A stretch of DNA of 64,000 bases, from positions 186,001 through 250,000 of the forward strand of contig NZ_VSKK01000002.1 of assembly GCF_008086205.1 (NCBI RefSeq), written 5' to 3'. The position numbers and the translations under genes were made by a program. This document shows, piece after piece, positions 43,467 to 52,226 of this stretch; the first letter of the stretch is position 1; the number at the start of each line of letters is the position of its first letter. The notes below the pieces were generated by a model. The model did not search any database. It was given only the letters and a program-made list of their open reading frames with translations, and was not told where the DNA came from. The DNA comes from Bizionia myxarmorum (GTDB lineage Bacteria > Bacteroidota > Bacteroidia > Flavobacteriales > Flavobacteriaceae).

Positions 43467-43507
43467 CAGGGAAATCAAACAACTATTTATATTAAGTCTA
43501 AATAAAA

Positions 43508-44716
43508 ATGAATAAAATTTTTGTGGCTGCAACCCTAACTGCACTGTTTTTATCTTCATGCTCTAGTGATGATGATATGACAACGACACCAACTGATACC
43601 GGAGTCATAGCTCCAACCACTTACGTCTTTCAAAGAGGCGGCGAATCTACAGTGAGTTTTGGAGGTCAAACGACGCGTATTTTAATGGCTGGTGAATTTG
43701 TATCGGCTTTAAAAGATAATACGAATTCTCAATCTACCTTGGATGCCATGTTTACGCATATTGAAGGCAATGCCGATTTTTCTAATGCGGATTTAAACGC
43801 TTCAGGAAAAAATATCCGTAGTAAAGTAGCAGCTTCTAAAGATTACTTTTCTGCTAATATTACGGTTTCTAATGAAATAAAAGCTGATTTTGATGCATGG
43901 ATTGCAGAACAAGCAAATGAGGTATTTCCCAATTGGGCCGGTACTGCAAGTGCAGGTGTAGCAGGTCAATTACAACAATTAAATGGCGGTTCTACACGCT
44001 ATGTTACTGCGAAAGGACTAGAATTAAACCAAGCAGTTGCTAAAGGGTTTATTGGTGGTTTAATGACAGACCAGATGCTGAATAACTACTTAAGCACATC
44101 TGTTTTAGATGAAGGTGCAAACGCAGCAAACAATAACAATGGTGTTTTAGAAGAAGGTGAAATTTACACGTCTATGGAACATAAATGGGATGAAGCTTAT
44201 GGTTATTTATATGGTGCCGAATTAGATCCAAGTTTTCCAGTTTTAGGTGCTGATAGCTTTTTAAATACCTATTTAAACCAGGTAGATTCTAATAGCAATT
44301 TTTCAGGTACAGCTAATGCTGTTTTTGAAGCCTTTAAATTAGGTCGTGCGGCTATTGTTGCTAAAAATTATACGGTTCGTGATGCACAAGCACAAATAAT
44401 TAGAGAGCATATTTCTAAAGTTTCTGCTGTCCGTGCTGTCCATTATTTACAAGGTGGAAAAACTAAAATTGCTGAAGGTGATATGGCCGCAGCATTCCAC
44501 CAACTATCTGAAGGATTTGGTTTTATTTACAGTTTGCAGTTTACAAGAAAACCGAATACGGATTCACCTTACTTTTCTCATGATGAGGTACAAGCTTATG
44601 TAGCTGAATTAATGGCAGGTAATGGCTTTTGGGATGTTTCTGATGCTACATTAGATACTATTTCTGAAGAAATTGCTACGCGTTTTAATTTTAGCGTAGC
44701 GCAAGCTGCAAACTAA
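43508..44716 (+). CDS. DUF4856 domain lipoprotein
   Basis: A 402-residue lipoprotein with a lipobox at LSSC (Cys about 18) and an acidic SSDDD after it, consistent with outer membrane export. The body matches DUF4856: APTTYVFQRGGESTVSFGGQ, NIRSKVAASKDYFSAN and WDEAYGYLYGAE. The family is nearly always found next to imelysin proteins in Bacteroidota, as here, and is thought to be related to iron acquisition; its ligand is unknown. It is the first gene of a four-gene unit. A well-formed promoter and inverted repeat lie upstream. Confidence 0.82.
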   Translation: MNKIFVAATLTALFLSSCSSDDDMTTTPTDTGVIAPTTYVFQRGGESTVSFGGQTTRILMAGEFVSALKDNTNSQSTLDAMFTHIEGNADFSNADLNASGKNIRSKVAASKDYFSANITVSNEIKADFDAWIAEQANEVFPNWAGTASAGVAGQLQQLNGGSTRYVTAKGLELNQAVAKGFIGGLMTDQMLNNYLSTSVLDEGANAANNNNGVLEEGEIYTSMEHKWDEAYGYLYGAELDPSFPVLGADSFLNTYLNQVDSNSNFSGTANAVFEAFKLGRAAIVAKNYTVRDAQAQIIREHISKVSAVRAVHYLQGGKTKIAEGDMAAAFHQLSEGFGFIYSLQFTRKPNTDSPYFSHDEVQAYVAELMAGNGFWDVSDATLDTISEEIATRFNFSVAQAAN

Positions 44717-44749
44717 CAAGCGTATTTTTAATTCCTTAAATTTAAAAAG

Positions 44750-45877
44750 ATGTTCAAAAAAATAACTTCGGTTTTCATCCTTGTTCTTTCTATAGTAGCC
44801 TGTAGTTCATCGGATGATGCTACTTCTGGTTCAGGAAGTTCAGCAGATGGCTTTAATAGACAGTCCATGCTTATAAATTGGGCCGATACTATTATTATTC
44901 CCGTTTATCAAGATTTAAATTCACAATTAGCCGGTCTAGTAACAGCTAAAAATACCTTTAATGCGGAACCTAATCAAGTAAATTTAGACGCTTTTCGCGC
45001 TTCTTGGTTAAACGCGTATAAAGTTTGGCAATATGCTGAAATGTTTGATATTGGACAAGCAGAAACCATTAATTACTACTCGCAGATGAATATTTATCCG
45101 GCATCTGTGATTGAAATTGAAAATAATATTGCTTCTGGTACTTATGATTTGTCGCATCCAAATAATCAAGATGCTGTTGGTTTCCCGGCTTTAGACTATA
45201 TGTTATATGGTGTTGGCGCCAGTAGTGATATGGATATTTTAGCAATCTACACTACCAATGCCAATGCTGATAAATATAGAAATCACGTATCAGATTTAGT
45301 GGAGCAAATGAAAACATTAACTCAATCTGTTTTAACTAATTGGACAAGCGTTTATAGAGATCAATTTGTAGGTAGTACCGCAAATACAGCTACGAGTTCT
45401 ACTAATAAATTGACCAATGATTTTATTTTCTATTACGAAAAAGGCTTACGCGCCAATAAAATTGGAATTCCAGCAGGTGTGTTTTCAACTAATCCATTAC
45501 CAACAAAAACGGAAGCGTTTTATAGAGGTGATGTTTCCAAAGAATTAGCATTAACAGCCTTGGATGCCGTTCAAGATTTCTTCAACGGAAAAGCTTACAA
45601 AAGCAACGCCACAGGTGCTAGTTTTAAGCAATACCTTCAATATTTAAATACGGTTAAAAATGGTGAAGATTTAGATGTTATTATTAATAATCAAATCAAT
45701 GTAGCACGAACTAATATTCAAGGGTTAAACGCCAATTTTACAGAGCAAATTACGAGTAATAATGCGCAAATGACAGATGCCTATAACGAATTGCAAAAAG
45801 TGGTTGTATTGATTAAATTGGATATGGTGCAATCCATGAATATCCGTGTTGATTATGTAGATGCTGATGGCGATTAA
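44750..45877 (+). CDS. Imelysin family lipoprotein
   Basis: A 375-residue lipoprotein (lipobox IVAC, Cys about 19) of the imelysin family, which is linked to iron uptake. Visible family blocks are WADTIIIPVYQDL, AFRASWLNAYKVWQYAEMF and AVGFPALDYMLYG (about residues 142-154). In canonical imelysins the last block has a GxHxxE motif; here it reads GFPALD, so His is Pro and Glu is Asp. Hence either it binds differently or it belongs to a Bacteroidota branch with an altered site. It follows the DUF4856 gene by 33 bases. A strong terminator stands between it and the next gene. Confidence 0.85.
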   Translation: MFKKITSVFILVLSIVACSSSDDATSGSGSSADGFNRQSMLINWADTIIIPVYQDLNSQLAGLVTAKNTFNAEPNQVNLDAFRASWLNAYKVWQYAEMFDIGQAETINYYSQMNIYPASVIEIENNIASGTYDLSHPNNQDAVGFPALDYMLYGVGASSDMDILAIYTTNANADKYRNHVSDLVEQMKTLTQSVLTNWTSVYRDQFVGSTANTATSSTNKLTNDFIFYYEKGLRANKIGIPAGVFSTNPLPTKTEAFYRGDVSKELALTALDAVQDFFNGKAYKSNATGASFKQYLQYLNTVKNGEDLDVIINNQINVARTNIQGLNANFTEQITSNNAQMTDAYNELQKVVVLIKLDMVQSMNIRVDYVDADGD

Positions 45878-45897
45878 TTAATAGAAAGTATATTTTT

Positions 45898-45940
45898 AAA
45901 GATTCTTTAGCATTAATCATAGCTAAAGAATCTTTTTTTT
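45898..45940 (+). terminator. Strong intrinsic terminator directly before the HTTM start codon
   Basis: A perfect 14-bp stem AAAGATTCTTTAGC (45898-45911) and GCTAAAGAATCTTT (45922-45935) with a 10-base loop is followed by more T to 45940. The next gene's ATG is at 45944. No promoter fits between them, so the downstream genes depend on readthrough or on a promoter inside the imelysin gene. Confidence 0.9.
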
Positions 45941-45943
45941 ATA

Positions 45944-47326
45944 ATGAATACCAAAATACAAACATATTTAGCCAAACAAACTAGTGCCGTGCCATTAGTG
46001 GTATTCAGGATGCTTTTCGGCATTATGATGCTGTTTAGTATTGTTCGTTTTTGGGCAAACGGTTGGATAGAAAAATTATATTTAGAACCAACTTTTCATT
46101 TTTCATTTTATGGTTTTGAATGGGTGAAACCTTTAGGGAATTACACCTATTTATTATTCGCTATTTGTGGTTTGGCTGCCTTATCTGTTGCTTTAGGTTT
46201 TAAGTACCGACTGGCCATTATTACGTTTTTCCTGACTTTTACCTATATAGAATTCATGGATAAAACCACGTATTTAAATCATTATTACTTTATTAGTATT
46301 TTAAGTTTTTTAATGATTTTTTTACCAGCCCATGTAAGTTTTTCTGTAGATAGCTATTTGAAAAAAGTAAGCTATTCCAAAGTACCAAATTGGACTATTG
46401 ATAGCATTAAATTGCTGCTTGGTTTGGTTTATTTTTATGCGGGATTAGCTAAAATTAATAGCGATTGGTTGTTTAAAGCCATGCCTTTAAAAATATGGTT
46501 ACCTTCCAAATACGATTTGCCGTTTATAGGTGAAAACCTCATGCAGCAAGAATGGTTTCATTACGCCATGAGTTGGAGTGGAATGTTTTATGATTTAGCG
46601 ATTCCCTTTTTATTACTCTATAAAAGAACCCGCTTATTCGCGTTTATTATCGTGATTTTCTTTCATGTATTTACGCGTATCTTGTTTCCTATTGGCATGT
46701 TTCCTTTTATCATGATTATTTCCACCTTAATCTTTTTTGATGCTAATTTTCATCAGAAAATAATTAATTTTGTAGCTGGTATTTGGAAAGTTTTAAGACA
46801 GGAAATGTCGCTGGCAATTCAAGCGCCTATCAAAGTTGTAGATCGGTATCAAGTTCAAAATAAACGCGTGCTGATGCCTGTGTTGTTCATGTTTTTTATG
46901 ATTCAAATGCTTTTGCCATTTCGTTATTTCGCCTATCCAGGTGAATTGTTTTGGACAGAAGAAGGCTATCGATTTTCATGGCGTGTTATGCTTATGGAAA
47001 AGATGGGATACACTACGTTTACCATTAAGAATAAAGAAACCGGCGCTATGTTTGTTGTTGACAATTCTGATTTTCTAACGGATTTTCAAGAGAAACAAAT
47101 GAGTTTTCAACCTGATTTTATTTTAGAATATGCGCACTTTTTGGGTGACCATTTTGCGGCTCAAGGTCATGAATATATTCAAGTATTTGCCGAAAGTTAT
47201 GTAGCGCTTAACGGGCGATTGAGTCAGCCTTATATTGACTTCACAGTAGATTTATATAAAGAACACGAATCATTTCAACATAAAACATGGGTTTTACCAT
47301 TCAATGATGTTATTAAAGGACTTTAA
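45944..47326 (+). CDS. HTTM domain membrane protein (vitamin K-dependent carboxylase-like)
   Basis: A 460-residue polytopic membrane protein of the HTTM family, which includes vitamin K-dependent gamma-carboxylase. The membrane part (about residues 15-270) has RMLFGIMMLFSIVRFWANGW, YIEFMDKTTYLNHYYFISIL and YAGLAKINSDWL, the typical HTTM blocks. A further helix near 315-330 precedes a soluble C-terminal part (about 335-460). Its role in iron operons is unknown. It begins three bases after a strong terminator and its 3' end overlaps the TonB receptor gene by 23 bases. Confidence 0.85.
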   Translation: MNTKIQTYLAKQTSAVPLVVFRMLFGIMMLFSIVRFWANGWIEKLYLEPTFHFSFYGFEWVKPLGNYTYLLFAICGLAALSVALGFKYRLAIITFFLTFTYIEFMDKTTYLNHYYFISILSFLMIFLPAHVSFSVDSYLKKVSYSKVPNWTIDSIKLLLGLVYFYAGLAKINSDWLFKAMPLKIWLPSKYDLPFIGENLMQQEWFHYAMSWSGMFYDLAIPFLLLYKRTRLFAFIIVIFFHVFTRILFPIGMFPFIMIISTLIFFDANFHQKIINFVAGIWKVLRQEMSLAIQAPIKVVDRYQVQNKRVLMPVLFMFFMIQMLLPFRYFAYPGELFWTEEGYRFSWRVMLMEKMGYTTFTIKNKETGAMFVVDNSDFLTDFQEKQMSFQPDFILEYAHFLGDHFAAQGHEYIQVFAESYVALNGRLSQPYIDFTVDLYKEHESFQHKTWVLPFNDVIKGL

Positions 47327-49736
47327 ACTAGTAGTAATTTTAGTGTTATTTTCAAGTATAACGGCTTGGGCACAGCAATCAATTTCGGGAATAGTTACCC
47401 ATTCAGAAACAAATTTACCTATTGAAAATGTAGAGGTTTTTGATAAGGATTCGGGGATGCAAGCTAAAACGGATGCTACTGGTTTTTATCAGTTTGAAAC
47501 ATCTAAAACAAAAATTTCTTTAGTCTTTTTCTCATATGAATTTGATGTTTATGAAATTTCCGCAGATTTAAATGCCGTTAATAAAATCGATGCCCAATTA
47601 ACTCCTTTATCCGTTGCACTTTCTGAAGTGGAACTTTTTGCTAGAAAAACGCAAGTTTTTGAACTTTCACGCTTAAAAGATGTAGAAGGAACCGCCATTT
47701 TTGCGGGCAAAAAAACAGAGGTCGTATTAGTGGATCAGTCTATGGCTAATTTGGCGTCCAACAATGCAAGACAAATTTATAGCCAAGTGGTAGGTCTTAA
47801 TATTTATCAGAACGATGATGCAGGTTTACAGCTTAATATTGGCGGTCGTGGATTAGACCCTAACCGAACATCTAATTTCAATACACGTCAAAATGGCTAT
47901 GATATTAGCGCCGATGTTTTGGGATATCCTGAAAGTTATTATACACCTGCAGCCGAAGGATTAGGAGAAATTCAAATAGTTAGAGGTGCAGCATCTTTAC
48001 AATTTGGGACGCAATTTGGTGGTTTGGTGAATTTTAAAATGAAAAAACCCAATCCAGATAAAGCTTTGGAATTAATAACACGAAATACATTGGGAAGTTT
48101 CGGCTTATATACCAACTTTACAAGCTTAAGCGGCACCAAAAATAATTGGAGTTATTATGCCTATTTCAATTATAAAAAAGGTGATGGATTTAGGCCTAAT
48201 TCTGAATTTGAGTCTAAAAACGCTTTTGCTCATTTAGGTTATAAAATTTCTGAAAACACTTCCATTTCAGGTGAAATTACCTACATGCGGTATTTAGCCC
48301 AACAAGCTGGTGGATTAACAGATACTATGTTTTATCAAGATCCGTATCAAAGTAACCGCGAACGAAATTGGTTTCAAATAGATTGGTTATTATATAACGT
48401 GAAATTTGAACATCAATTTTCTGAAACAAGCGATTTCAGCTTTAGTTTCTTCGGTTTACAAGCGTCACGTTCTGCTTTAGGTTTTAGAACCAATCGCGTG
48501 GATCAAATTGATTCTATGAATGAGCGCGATTTAATAAAAGGCGATTTTAAGAACTTCGGATTTGAAACACGTTATTTGAACAAATACACGGTTTTAAAGA
48601 AAGATGCTACGTTTTTAATTGGAGCCAAATATTATAATGCGCATAATGATCAGCAGCAAGGACCAGGAAGTGCTAATAAAAATCCAGATTTCAACTTTTA
48701 TACAGATGATTATCCTAATTATGCCAACCAGTCCAATTATGATTTACCCAACTTGAATGTAGCCATTTTTGGTGAGAATATTTTTTACTTGACGGATAAA
48801 TTTTCGGTAACGCCTGGTGCACGATTTGAGTATATTAAAACACAAAGTGACGGCTATTATAAAGAAGTGCGTACTGATGGTGCTGGTAATCCTATTTTTG
48901 ATGAAACCGTTTACGAAGATGCAAGTTTTGATCGTTCATTTGTATTGCTTGGTATAGGTTTAAGTTATAAGGCCAATAGCAGTTTCGAAATGTATGGAAA
49001 TATTTCTCAAAATTACCGTTCCGTAACCTTTTCAGATATCAGTATCATAAATCCTGCTTTTTCTATAGACCCGAACATTACGGATGAAGATGGCTTTACT
49101 AGCGATTTAGGAATTCGCGGAAATTTTAATGGATTAGTATCCTATGACGCCAATGTATTTGGATTATTTTACAATAACCGAATTGGTTTTGTGCCCGATG
49201 TACTCCCGGGTAACCGCATCATTAGCAAGCGAACCAATGTTGGTGATGCCGCTATGTATGGAATAGAATCTTTATTTGATGTGAATATTAAAAAAATAAT
49301 AGGTTTAAGTTCCGATTTCAGTTTAAATTATTTTGTTAATTCCTCCTTTATTACGTCTGAATATACGGATTCAGATACAGTGGGAATAAAAGGTAATAAA
49401 GTGGAATTTGTGCCGGAAGTCAATATAAAAACCGGTTTAAAATTTGGTTATAAAAACCTTTTAGGAAGTGTTCAATACACCTATTTGTCTAGTCAATTTA
49501 CAGATGCTTCAAACTCTGTCCAATCGGGAATTAGTGGTGTTATAGGTCAAATTACAAGTTATGATATTCTTGATTTTTCTTTGTCTTATAGTTATAAGCG
49601 TTTCAAACTCGAAGCCGGCGTCAATAATGCTTTAGATAATTCCTATTTCACTCGTCGTGCCACAGGATATCCAGGTCCAGGTATTATCCCATCAGCACCA
49701 CGAAACTGGTATACCACTTTACAGATAAAAATATAA
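47304..49736 (+). CDS. TonB-dependent receptor (FecA-like, iron complex uptake)
   Basis: An 810-residue outer membrane receptor. A signal peptide (VILVLFSSITAWAQQ) is followed by a carboxypeptidase-regulatory-like domain (about residues 25-110, SISGIVTHSETNLPIENVEV), a plug (about 125-255, NARQIYSQVVGLNIYQNDDA, IGGRGLDPNR, IQIVRGAASLQFGTQFGGL) and a 22-strand type barrel to the C-terminus, ending NWYTTLQIKI. The plug wording resembles Fe(III)-citrate receptors, but the ligand cannot be proven. It overlaps the HTTM gene by 23 bases, so the two are translated together. Confidence 0.9.
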   Translation: MMLLKDFKLVVILVLFSSITAWAQQSISGIVTHSETNLPIENVEVFDKDSGMQAKTDATGFYQFETSKTKISLVFFSYEFDVYEISADLNAVNKIDAQLTPLSVALSEVELFARKTQVFELSRLKDVEGTAIFAGKKTEVVLVDQSMANLASNNARQIYSQVVGLNIYQNDDAGLQLNIGGRGLDPNRTSNFNTRQNGYDISADVLGYPESYYTPAAEGLGEIQIVRGAASLQFGTQFGGLVNFKMKKPNPDKALELITRNTLGSFGLYTNFTSLSGTKNNWSYYAYFNYKKGDGFRPNSEFESKNAFAHLGYKISENTSISGEITYMRYLAQQAGGLTDTMFYQDPYQSNRERNWFQIDWLLYNVKFEHQFSETSDFSFSFFGLQASRSALGFRTNRVDQIDSMNERDLIKGDFKNFGFETRYLNKYTVLKKDATFLIGAKYYNAHNDQQQGPGSANKNPDFNFYTDDYPNYANQSNYDLPNLNVAIFGENIFYLTDKFSVTPGARFEYIKTQSDGYYKEVRTDGAGNPIFDETVYEDASFDRSFVLLGIGLSYKANSSFEMYGNISQNYRSVTFSDISIINPAFSIDPNITDEDGFTSDLGIRGNFNGLVSYDANVFGLFYNNRIGFVPDVLPGNRIISKRTNVGDAAMYGIESLFDVNIKKIIGLSSDFSLNYFVNSSFITSEYTDSDTVGIKGNKVEFVPEVNIKTGLKFGYKNLLGSVQYTYLSSQFTDASNSVQSGISGVIGQITSYDILDFSLSYSYKRFKLEAGVNNALDNSYFTRRATGYPGPGIIPSAPRNWYTTLQIKI

Positions 49737-50087
49737 TTAGGTTTCTACTTTATAGATTGCTTTGAATACTAATAATTCATTCTTATAGGATGAAACCGTT
49801 ATAGCTTACTAATAGTATCATGGACTTCCAGTTATTTATAAAGAGACGGAAGCAAAGGATTTCAAAACTACGAGTAACGTGGCAATAAGAAACAGACTGT
49901 AAAGTTTCATATGATAAAAAAAATCTGATTTAGAGGAAATATTACGGATGAAAACACCCGTTATCAGTACACTTTAACCCAATTACCCTTTTATCTTGAA
50001 TACAGTATCCATAATTTAACGGTAACTTAAAAGAATTTTCTTCATTTATATTGTATATTTGCACGCAATTATAACTGTAATTGCAAC
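49737..50087. other. Intergenic gap before guaB
   Basis: No gene, repeat or stable hairpin is seen in these 351 bases, apart from a -7 element at 50054. No terminator could be found for the TonB receptor gene by eye. Confidence 0.5.
50054..50061 (+). promoter_or_regulatory. -7 element TATATTTG for guaB
   Basis: Exact TAnnTTTG match 26 bases before the guaB ATG. A TTG at -33 is not present, so the promoter is only half supported. Predicted leader about 22 bases. Confidence 0.5.
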
Positions 50088-51560
50088 ATGATAGCACACA
50101 CCAACAAAATCATAGGAGAAGGATTAACGTATGACGACGTTTTACTCGTTCCAGCATTCTCTGAAGTTTTACCTCGCGAAGTTAGTATTCAATCCAAATT
50201 TTCAAGAAATATTACATTAAACGTTCCAATTGTATCGGCTGCAATGGATACCGTTACCGAAAGTAAAATGGCTATTGCCATGGCACAAGAAGGTGGTATT
50301 GGTGTTTTACACAAAAACATGAGTATTGAGGCGCAAGCCATGAAAGTGAGGCGTGTAAAACGTGCTGAAAGTGGTATGATTATAGACCCTGTTACCTTGC
50401 CTTTAACCGCTGTGGTAAGAGATGCTAAGCAAAATATGGCTGAACACAGTATTGGCGGAATTCCTATTATAGACGAAGGTGGTTATTTAAAAGGGATTGT
50501 TACCAATCGGGATTTACGTTTTGAAAAAGATGACGATCGTCCTATAATAGAAGTCATGACCACTAAAAATTTGGTGACAGCTGGTAAAGGCACTTCACTA
50601 CAAGATGCGGAAGGCATTCTTCAAGAAAATAAAATTGAAAAATTACCCGTTGTTGATGAAGACAATAAATTAATCGGGCTTATAACATTCCGAGATATTA
50701 CCAAATTAACGCTAAAACCAAACGCCAATAAAGATTCTTTTGGTCGTTTGCGTGTAGCAGCAGCAATTGGTGTAACTGGAGACGCATTAGCGCGCGCCGA
50801 AGCTTTAGTTGCTGCTGGTGTTGATGCTATTATTATAGATACGGCTCACGGCCATACCAAAGGCGTTGTAACTATTTTAAAAGAAGTAAAAAAGAAATTC
50901 CCGAGTCTGGACGTTATCGTTGGAAATATAGCCACGCCAGAAGCTGCTAAATATTTAGTAGAAGCTGGAGCAGATGCGGTTAAAGTAGGAATTGGTCCGG
51001 GTTCAATTTGCACGACGCGTGTAGTTGCCGGTGTTGGATTTCCACAATTTTCAGCTGTTTTAGAAGTCGCTGCAGCCATTAAAGGTTCTGGTGTTCCTGT
51101 TATTGCCGATGGTGGTATTCGTTATACTGGTGATATTCCTAAAGCGCTTGCTGCAGGTGCGGATTGTGTTATGCTAGGTTCGCTTTTAGCTGGTACTAAA
51201 GAATCGCCTGGAGAAACTATAATCTATGAAGGTCGAAAGTTTAAGGCCTATCGTGGTATGGGTTCTGTAGAAGCGATGAAACAAGGAAGTAAAGACCGTT
51301 ATTTTCAAGATATTGAAGATGATATTAAGAAACTAGTTCCTGAAGGTATTGTAGGCCGCGTGCCGTATAAAGGTGAAGTACATGAAAGCATTCATCAATT
51401 TATTGGTGGTTTACGTGCTGGAATGGGTTATTGTGGTGCTAAAGATGTGGAAACATTACAGGAAACGGGACGTTTTGTAAAAATTACCGCTTCTGGAATT
51501 AATGAAAGTCATCCACATGACGTTACCATTACTCAAGAATCGCCTAATTACTCAAGATAA
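50088..51560 (+). CDS. guaB: Inosine-5'-monophosphate dehydrogenase
   Basis: A 490-residue cytoplasmic enzyme that makes XMP from IMP, the committed step to GMP. The TIM barrel is split by two CBS domains (about residues 95-215). Motifs: [42 protein letters not shown], the Cys loop [16 protein letters not shown] (catalytic Cys about 307), [14 protein letters not shown] and the flap with GRVPYKGEV. All key residues look intact. It is followed by a strong terminator. Confidence 0.97.
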   Translation: MIAHTNKIIGEGLTYDDVLLVPAFSEVLPREVSIQSKFSRNITLNVPIVSAAMDTVTESKMAIAMAQEGGIGVLHKNMSIEAQAMKVRRVKRAESGMIIDPVTLPLTAVVRDAKQNMAEHSIGGIPIIDEGGYLKGIVTNRDLRFEKDDDRPIIEVMTTKNLVTAGKGTSLQDAEGILQENKIEKLPVVDEDNKLIGLITFRDITKLTLKPNANKDSFGRLRVAAAIGVTGDALARAEALVAAGVDAIIIDTAHGHTKGVVTILKEVKKKFPSLDVIVGNIATPEAAKYLVEAGADAVKVGIGPGSICTTRVVAGVGFPQFSAVLEVAAAIKGSGVPVIADGGIRYTGDIPKALAAGADCVMLGSLLAGTKESPGETIIYEGRKFKAYRGMGSVEAMKQGSKDRYFQDIEDDIKKLVPEGIVGRVPYKGEVHESIHQFIGGLRAGMGYCGAKDVETLQETGRFVKITASGINESHPHDVTITQESPNYSR

Positions 51561-51570
51561 AAACTATAAA

Positions 51571-51607
51571 AAAAATCCCCGAAGTTGTGCTTCGGGGATT
51601 TTTCTTT
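51571..51607. terminator. Intrinsic terminator after guaB
   Basis: Stem AAAAATCCCCGAAG (51571-51584) and CTTCGGGGATTTTT (51590-51603), loop TTGTG, with T-rich flanks. It is nearly symmetrical, so it can stop transcription from guaB and from the convergent DUF3784 gene. Confidence 0.93.
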
Positions 51608-51629
51608 TCAATCTGTTTTTTATTTGTTT

Positions 51630-51947
51630 TTACTCTTTTTTAGTATTGTTTTTATAGGCTTTGGAATTGAATTTAATTAGCAAAATAGGAATGCCGATTA
51701 AAATGGCTAGTGAGATTCCAACGAAGCCAATCTTTTCATTATCCAACCATTTGGAAAAACAATAGGCTATTAAGATTATGGCAGCCATACCATAAAAAAC
51801 AAATGCAAATAGGTTTGCAATTTTAGAAATATTGTAAGTTGCTTTTTCAGCATCGGGCATGGTGTTATATCCTGCAATTAAATCATACAATTTAAAGTTC
51901 TTGATTAGAATTGCAACAACGAGAAATATTATAGCCGTTAATATCAT
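51630..51947 (-). CDS. DUF3784 family small membrane protein
   Basis: A 105-residue protein with three hydrophobic helices (about residues 2-17, 44-65 and 74-92) and the DUF3784 block LIAGYNTMPDAEKATYNISK between the first two. The function of the family is unknown. Its ATG overlaps the stop of the 80-residue gene upstream by four bases (ATGA), so the two are coupled. It converges on guaB across a shared terminator. Confidence 0.8.
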   Translation of the reverse strand: MILTAIIFLVVAILIKNFKLYDLIAGYNTMPDAEKATYNISKIANLFAFVFYGMAAIILIAYCFSKWLDNEKIGFVGISLAILIGIPILLIKFNSKAYKNNTKKE

Positions 51948-52186
51948 ACTGTTTCGGTATAAAGTTGACCTCGATGTGGTTTTAAAGCATCACGAATTGG
52001 AGGCATTTCATCTTCAGGAACCACCATATACGCAATGGCATGCACATCATTTTCGGCATTAAAACCAGTGATGTTCAAGTCTAAATTTTCTTTCTTTATA
52101 TATTCTTTTAAATGAACTTCGTGATGTTCTGCAATTTTCAAGGCATCTGGACCTCTAAAATCCCAGATTAATTTTAAGTTTCGCAT
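51944..52186 (-). CDS. Small conserved-looking protein of unknown function
   Basis: An 80-residue soluble protein without signal or membrane segment: MRNLKLIWDFRGPDALKIAE at the N-terminus, an acidic middle with two His (EHHEVHLKEY), and DALKPHRGQLYTET near the end. I do not recognise the family. The overlap with the DUF3784 gene and a spacing of 40 bases to the upstream protease gene suggest it is real and part of one transcript. The alternating beta/alpha look and two His clusters hint at a small ligand- or metal-binding ferredoxin-like fold, but that is a guess. Confidence 0.7.
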   Translation of the reverse strand: MRNLKLIWDFRGPDALKIAEHHEVHLKEYIKKENLDLNITGFNAENDVHAIAYMVVPEDEMPPIRDALKPHRGQLYTETV

Positions 52187-52226
52187 ACTTCTAATTTTAG
52201 ATTAAATATCGTGAAAATTACTTTAA

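Noticed and set aside
49737..50087. Small RNA or riboswitch before guaB
   Set aside because: No stable stem or known purine-type motif could be seen; only a -7 box is supported.
33836..52217. Shared 23-base word TTTTAGATTAAATATCGT... at 33836 and 52195
   Set aside because: One copy encodes the end of the DUF3276 protein (DFDDI) and the other is in a 40-base spacer; a single match in AT-rich DNA is not enough.
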